Position numbers and translations under genes: made by a program. The notes beneath the pieces are model-generated. The model was not told the origin of the DNA, ran no database searches, and saw only the letters and a list, made by a program, of their open reading frames with translations. From contig CAKKNE010000001.1 of assembly GCA_918797485.1 (NCBI GenBank), forward strand, positions 4,154,001 through 4,218,000: a DNA stretch of 64,000 nt, written 5' to 3'. This stretch comes from Pelagomonas calceolata (Eukaryota > Sar > Pelagophyceae > Pelagomonadales > Pelagomonadaceae). Below, piece after piece: positions 59,769 to 64,000 of this stretch; position 1 is the stretch's first letter, and every line of letters begins with the position of its first letter.

Positions 59769-62729
59769 ATGCACAAAAACAAAGGAACGGCGCGGCCGCC
59801 GCGACCGAAGCCGCCGAAGAAGGCGGCCGCCCGCCGCAGCGCGCCACAAGAAGGCGGCCCGCTGGCCGTGGGCCAGCGCGTGCGCGTCGTGCGCGACGGC
59901 AAAGCGTGCGACGGCGACGTGTCGTTCCTCTCGCCGCTGCGCGACACGTGCACGATCACCTACGTTGATAAGACGGTGGAGACCTTCGTCAGCGTGAAGC
60001 GGCTGCGGTCGGCGTCGCGCGACGGCGGCTTCGCGGTGCTGGCGGCCCCGCCGACGGCCGCGGCGCCGGCGCCGAAGAGCCACAAGTCGCTCGTGCGCTT
60101 TAAGCGCGGCGACCGCGTCGAGGTGCGGCGGGGCAAGACCTGGGCGAAGCGCACGGTGCGAAGCTGCGAGGCGACGGGGCCCGGCACGGCCGATTTAACT
60201 TTGGCGGACCCCTGGGGCAACGAGGAGTTCCACCAGTTGGATGTTAGTGAAGGTTTGGAGGACGTTATCCGCTGGGAGAAGCGGCCGGACAAAGCGTCGC
60301 TCGACGCGGCGCCCACGCCCGCGAAGGCGCCGAAGGCGCCTAGCAAGGCGTCGCAGCCGAACATTGCGTCGCCGGCGCCCAAGGCGGCGGCCGTCAAGCA
60401 GCTCCACGCCGTCGTCTCGCGCCAGGCTTCGGCAGAAAGTGAGCGTTTGGAATCAAACCAGCCGGCCTGGGCGCGGCGCGGCGCGACGTGCCAGGTCGAC
60501 TGCGGCCACGACTGGTTCGACTGCACGCTGACGACGCGCGAGAAGCAGGGCACGTGGCGCATTCGGCACGCCGACGGCGCCTTCGAGAACGGCGTTTCGC
60601 TTGATAGATTAAGGGAGCGCCAGTGGTTTGCTGCTGGTTCGCTAGCGAGGGTGGCCTACCAGGACCGCTGGCACGACTGCAAGATCTTGGCGGTGTCGCG
60701 GGACCGCAAGACGTGTACGGTGCGGTACGAGGACAACGGCTACGCCGAGGAGAACGTGCCCGTGGCGACGCGGCTGCGCGAGCTGCGGTATGCGGACCCG
60801 GTAGCGCCCGTACCATTGCCGGACTTCAGCAAGCCCGCGCCGAAGCCCGTGTCGCTGGCGTCGTCCTCGGACCGGGACTCTCCTGCGGTTGTGGAATCGA
60901 AGAAGAAGAAGAAGACCGTACCGGCGCCGCCGCCGCGCTTCGTCGAACGGGCACCGGTCGCGCCCAAGCCCAAGGCCAAACCGTTGAGGGCCAAACCCGA
61001 CATCGACCTCACGGGCGACGACGACGAATCGCCGCGCAAGGCGCCGAAGCCGAAGCAGAAGCCGGCGGCGCCGCACCCTCCGTCGAAGCCCAAGCCGGCG
61101 AAGGCCGCCAAGGCGCCCGCCGCCGCGGCACCGAAGCCGAAGCCGGCTCCAAAGGCCGCTAAAGCTCCGCCAGCGACGGAGAAGGCTCAGCCGAAGCCAA
61201 AACCAGTCCCGAAGGCGCTGTCGGCTCCCAAGGCCGCCAAGGCGAAGCCGGAGGCTGCCGCCGCGCCGAAGGCTCCGAAGGCGCCCAAGGCGCCCAAGGC
61301 TGCGACGGAGAAGGCTGCGCCGAAGCCAAAACCAGCACCGAAGGTGGCCAAGGCGCCAGTCGAGGCTCCCAAGGAGAAAGCCGCGCCGAAGCCGAAGCCC
61401 GCTCCGAAGGCCAAGCCCGACGCGCCGGCGCCGTCGAAAGCGCCCAAGGCGAAACCGGCGCCGAAGGCCAAAAAGCCGGTGGTCGCCGCGGCGCCCGCGC
61501 CCAAGCCGTCGCCCGCGAAGAAGTCGGCAGTCGCCGCGCCAGCACCGACCAAGGCCGCGGCCCCCAAGCCGTCCCCGGTAAAGAAGGCGGCGCCAGCGGC
61601 GCCGAAGGCCCGGCGCGCGCCATCACCAGAGCCGAAGGCAGCGAAACCCGCCGCTCCCAAGCCGCAAAAGAAGGCCGAGTCACCTAAAAAAGCGAAGGCG
61701 CCCGCGCCCAAGCAGCCGGAGAAGGCGGAGGCTCCGCCGAAGCCGGACGCCGCCGAGGCCGCGCCGCGACAACCGAAGAGGCCGAGTTTCTTCCCGAAGG
61801 CCGACGCCGCGCCGGCGCCGCAGCCCTCTCCCAAGAAGGCCGCGCCGACGCCACCGCAAGAGGCCTCTCCCAAGAAGCCGACCGCAGCTTCGCCGAAGCC
61901 GAAGAAGCCGCAAACGCCTCCGAAGCCGACGCCGGCGGGGCCGCAAAATACGCCGGCCGGGCCGCAGACGACGCCGGCCGCGCGGCCGACGCCGGCCGCG
62001 CCCGCGACGCTCACGCCGAACCAGAGCCGCTCGCACGAGCAGGCCCTCGAGACGCTCAAGCTGGCCGCGAACCCGGACCTCGAGCCGCTGCCGCCGCGGC
62101 GCCGCCCGTCCGCGTCTAAGCCCGCCGCGCCCTCTCCCGAGAAGGCCGCGCCACCGACGCCCGTCGCGCCGAAGGAGCCAGAAGCCTCTCCGAAGCCGGC
62201 CGCCGCGCTGACGCCGCCGCCAGCACCAGAGCCGGAGGCCGCGCCGCAGAGCGCCGAGGAGCGCCCGCCGACGCCGCCACCGCCCGCCGAGACGGCGGTA
62301 GCGTCGCCGAAGCGCGAGCGTCGCCTCGGGCCCGGCACGACCCTGACGCCGCGGCGCAAGAGTTCGATCGACGAGCCCGTCGGCCGCGGCGCGCTCGGGC
62401 GGAAGGTCCAGAAATTCGAGACGGGGCCCCCGCCGGCGACGCCCGCGCCGCAGCCGACGTCACCGTCGTCGACGACTCCGGTCCTCCTGCACTACAAGAG
62501 CGGCGCGGACGTCACGTCGAACGAAATGGACCTCACGGACAAGTGGCTCGGGAAACCTGTTGCTGCTTTGAAAGCGGCCTTCGCGAAGCGCATGAGCTTG
62601 GATGTCGACGGCCTGTCCACAAAACGCGCCGACGGCACAGCCATCAGCGAGGCCCTGCCCATCCGGGACATCATCGACGGCGTCGAGGGCAGCGCGAACG
62701 TCGTCTTCGAGCTGAAAGCGTCGGAGTAA
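59769..62729 (+). CDS. Tudor-like domain protein with long Lys/Pro/Ala-rich region
   Basis: This 986-aa protein has four SH3/Tudor-like barrels in the N-terminal third: GQRVRVVRDGKACDGDVSFL, GDRVEVRRGKTWAKRTVRSC, GATCQVDCGHDWFDCTLTTR and GSLARVAYQDRWHDCKILAV, the last continuing TCTVRYEDNGYAEENVP. Residues about 400-870 are a Lys/Pro/Ala low-complexity region like histone H1 tails. The last about 85 residues form a compact domain (LLHYKSGADVTSNEMDL to SANVVFELKASE). Tudor repeats often read methylated Lys or Arg, and the basic region would bind nucleic acid, so a chromatin role is inferred. Start ATG 59769. Confidence 0.72.
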   Translation: MHKNKGTARPPRPKPPKKAAARRSAPQEGGPLAVGQRVRVVRDGKACDGDVSFLSPLRDTCTITYVDKTVETFVSVKRLRSASRDGGFAVLAAPPTAAAPAPKSHKSLVRFKRGDRVEVRRGKTWAKRTVRSCEATGPGTADLTLADPWGNEEFHQLDVSEGLEDVIRWEKRPDKASLDAAPTPAKAPKAPSKASQPNIASPAPKAAAVKQLHAVVSRQASAESERLESNQPAWARRGATCQVDCGHDWFDCTLTTREKQGTWRIRHADGAFENGVSLDRLRERQWFAAGSLARVAYQDRWHDCKILAVSRDRKTCTVRYEDNGYAEENVPVATRLRELRYADPVAPVPLPDFSKPAPKPVSLASSSDRDSPAVVESKKKKKTVPAPPPRFVERAPVAPKPKAKPLRAKPDIDLTGDDDESPRKAPKPKQKPAAPHPPSKPKPAKAAKAPAAAAPKPKPAPKAAKAPPATEKAQPKPKPVPKALSAPKAAKAKPEAAAAPKAPKAPKAPKAATEKAAPKPKPAPKVAKAPVEAPKEKAAPKPKPAPKAKPDAPAPSKAPKAKPAPKAKKPVVAAAPAPKPSPAKKSAVAAPAPTKAAAPKPSPVKKAAPAAPKARRAPSPEPKAAKPAAPKPQKKAESPKKAKAPAPKQPEKAEAPPKPDAAEAAPRQPKRPSFFPKADAAPAPQPSPKKAAPTPPQEASPKKPTAASPKPKKPQTPPKPTPAGPQNTPAGPQTTPAARPTPAAPATLTPNQSRSHEQALETLKLAANPDLEPLPPRRRPSASKPAAPSPEKAAPPTPVAPKEPEASPKPAAALTPPPAPEPEAAPQSAEERPPTPPPPAETAVASPKRERRLGPGTTLTPRRKSSIDEPVGRGALGRKVQKFETGPPPATPAPQPTSPSSTTPVLLHYKSGADVTSNEMDLTDKWLGKPVAALKAAFAKRMSLDVDGLSTKRADGTAISEALPIRDIIDGVEGSANVVFELKASE

Positions 62730-62972
62730 GTAGGTTTGCGTCGACGGCGTCTAGCCTCGTGCGGGTCGCAGAGCTGATTTTGTGAGAGCGCCGGTTTTTT
62801 CAGACGTGGCGCAACGTATAAGCGTTTTGCGGCATTGATTCGCAGGATTGTGTACCGCAGTATTGTGCTGGGGCGCTGGGGCAGCGCTTCTTGCTCCAGC
62901 CGCCTCCCACAGGTCCACTCCAACCTGGTGGTCAGAGTCACACTTTGAGCAAACCGCGTCCGCTGCTCAGTG

Positions 62973-63820
62973 ATGCGGCGCACTGGCATCATCCTCGCGA
63001 CAGCATTGGGCGCCTGCAATGCGTTGACGGCTTACCAGCGGTTGACAGGCGCGACGGTGCTCTCGGTCGCGGACCGGCGGCCGGTCGAGCTGACGTCGAC
63101 GTGGCAAGGTAACGAGCGCGTCGTCGTCGAGTTCCTGCGACACTTCGGGTGAGTGTTCTGCTGGGAGCGTGCCGTGCAGTTAAGGCGCGACGCGCTCCCA
63201 GCACTCGAGAAGAATAACATCAAGCTGGCTGTGGTAGGAATCGGTTCCCTCGACTCCGGCGAGACGTTCGCATCTCGCACGGAGTTCCCGAAGTCTATGC
63301 TCTACGTCGACGATTCTGACGAGTCCGAGGCGTATCGCGCCGCGGGGACTCGGAACACGAAGCGGAAGCCTGACGGGAAAGCTGACTTCGAGGGCATCGG
63401 CTCGATGTGGTCGCAAGCCACGAACGACGCGCTCAAGGAGCGCGGTAAGAAGGACCTCGACGCCATCACCGGCTCGCTCTTCAAGCCCGGCATGTGTCAG
63501 TGTGTTTACGCCATCGCCGCGACTCACAGACACGCAAACCGCAGGCATCTATACGCCACTCATGCCGAAAGGCTCGACGATGACTCGATCCATGGAGAAG
63601 ACGATGGTCCAGGGCGGCTCGTTCGTCTTCGAGGGCGACACCGTTTGCGCCAGTGTCCTTCCATGAATCCCCACCGGCACGCCGTCGCCGCGGTCGCGTC
63701 GCGTCGATGGCGTGGAGCGAGTCGCGTGCTACCGCGCAGGTCCTCTTCGAGCACTACGACGAGTCCTCGGGCGCGCACGCCGGGATCGACGACATTCTCA
63801 AGGCGGCCGGCGCCGCGTAG
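62973..63820 (+). CDS. SELENOU: Selenoprotein U (PRXL2 / AhpC-TSA2 family) with in-frame TGA as selenocysteine
   Basis: This 237-aa protein is spliced from 62973-63495, 63545-63654 and 63740-63820. It is a thioredoxin-fold, peroxiredoxin-like protein. The active site reads VVVEFLRHFG-U-VFCWERA, where U is TGA 63150-63152 at residue 60, giving the U-x-x-C motif of selenoprotein U in place of C-x-x-C. Homology continues in the same frame on both sides. KLAVVGIGSLDSGETF, YTPLMPKGSTMTRSMEK and GGSFVFEGD fit the family. The N-terminus MRRTGIILATALGACNAL is a signal peptide, so the protein is plastid, ER or secreted. A SECIS element follows the stop. Splicing out the TGA as an intron would give an immediate TAA. 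Confidence 0.9.
63655..63739 (+). repeat. Intron with core module, selenoprotein intron 2 (85 bp)
   Basis: Donor GTCCTTCC resembles the first bases of the next exon, GTCCTCTT (five of eight identical). It contains CACGCCGTCGCCGCGGTCGC and CGCGTCGATGGCGTGGAG. Acceptor CGCGCAG. The first intron (63496-63544, 49 bp) also holds TACGCCATCGCCGCGAC. Confidence 0.68.
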
Positions 63821-63825
63821 TCATC

Positions 63826-63890
63826 GCGTGCGAGGTACATGACGCGGCCCCACGCAATCGCCGTGTGGCCGCCGAAACCCCCTCGTGCGT
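63826..63890 (+). promoter_or_regulatory. SECIS element of the selenoprotein U mRNA
   Basis: Helix I pairs GCGTGCGAGG (63826-63835) with CCTCGTGCGT (63881-63890) with three G-U wobbles. The non-Watson-Crick quartet is ATGA (63839-63842) against CGAA (63873-63876). Helix II is about 12 bp, GCGGCCCCACG against CGTGTGGCCGC with one mismatch. The apical loop begins with AA (63856-63857). Spacing from ATGA to AA is 13 nt, within the usual range. It begins six bases after the stop codon. Confidence 0.88.
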
Positions 63891-63910
63891 GGACTAACAA
63901 CAACATGTGA

Positions 63911-64000
63911 TTATTTCCCGTCCTCCTCGCGCAGCTTTCGCGACGACGCGCGCATATCCACCAACTTCGCCTTCTGGTCGTCGGACATCGTCCCGAGGAT
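63911..64000 (-). CDS. C-terminal end of an unidentified gene (partial)
   Basis: The last 29 codons of a minus-strand gene run off the window edge, reading TMSDDQKAKLVDMRASSRK, then LREEDGK and stop TAA. The stretch is charged and helical. Its stop is 90 bp from the selenoprotein stop and 20 bp beyond the SECIS. The protein cannot be identified from this fragment. Confidence 0.5.
   Translation of the reverse strand: MLGTMSDDQKAKLVDMRASSRKLREEDGK

Noticed and set aside
61187-62359. 390-codon Gly/Ala-rich minus-strand frame
   Set aside because: It is the complement of the Lys/Pro/Ala-rich region of the Tudor-like protein. Low-complexity coding DNA leaves the opposite strand open.
63149-63180. 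GTGAGT...GTGCAG as a 32-bp intron removing the TGA
   Set aside because: It is far shorter than other introns here. Joining GG to TTAAGG gives GGT then TAA, an immediate stop, and the sequence removed encodes the conserved VFCWERAVQ of the family.

Overview
This window is nuclear DNA from a compact, GC-rich eukaryotic genome, most likely a pelagophyte-type stramenopile alga related to Aureococcus or Pelagomonas. Evidence for a eukaryote: kinesin-2, a SNF2 ATPase, mitochondrial NDUFA5, NatC acetyltransferase NAA30, GT-AG introns and Kozak-like starts. Evidence for an alga of this lineage: heterokont-style bipartite presequences, a selenoprotein, and a swarm of short introner-type introns flanked by the terminal repeat CTGTGTGGAAATCAA. 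Species assignment is inference.

Layout. 0.4-7.4 kb: a PHO80/P-type cyclin (-), NAA30 (+) and a very long CCDC180-like coiled-coil protein. 7.7-11 kb: three tandem paralogues of an unrecognised eight-helix membrane protein. 11-20.4 kb: a duplicated EF-hand-like protein, a small Myb/SANT protein, a helical-repeat protein, a four-helix Cys-rich membrane protein, a coiled-coil protein, a plastid-type PDZ plus [2Fe-2S] ferredoxin fusion, and a TPR protein. 20.8-30.1 kb: a GlcNAc-transferase-like enzyme, a myristoylated EF-hand protein, kinesin-2 and SPAG1 (dynein-arm assembly). 30.1-46.5 kb: an LRR protein, a 1345-aa secreted subtilase, a 1741-aa beta-repeat membrane protein and a 1002-aa coiled-coil protein. 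46.8-51.9 kb: SNF2 ATPase, CW zinc finger and uracil-DNA glycosylase exons that appear to be one fused gene. 52.7-64 kb: a G-patch protein, a DUF1415-WW fusion, a membrane protein, a pirin with a Tat-like lumen signal, NDUFA5, a membrane protein, a Tudor-like Lys/Pro/Ala-rich protein, and selenoprotein U (PRXL2 type) with in-frame TGA and a well-formed SECIS.

How it fits together. CCDC180-like, kinesin-2 and SPAG1 point to a flagellated cell. Genes are tightly packed: convergent neighbours end 0-90 bp apart, and divergent neighbours share promoters of 260-560 bp. A near-palindromic motif built on GCTAGTGTCTTACA recurs 100-260 bp upstream of at least seven starts.

The most distinctive system is the intron family. 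At least six introns are discrete 54-81 bp elements with 15-bp inverted ends, inserted in either orientation relative to the gene. In all six, 8 nt outside the terminal repeat fits the intron boundary by reading frame, and in three those 8 nt match the first 8 nt of the next exon (a target-site duplication). In two of the six a GT donor 12 nt inside is equally in frame, so the boundary is not settled there. Larger introns carry only the inner core CACGCCATCGACGCGAC.
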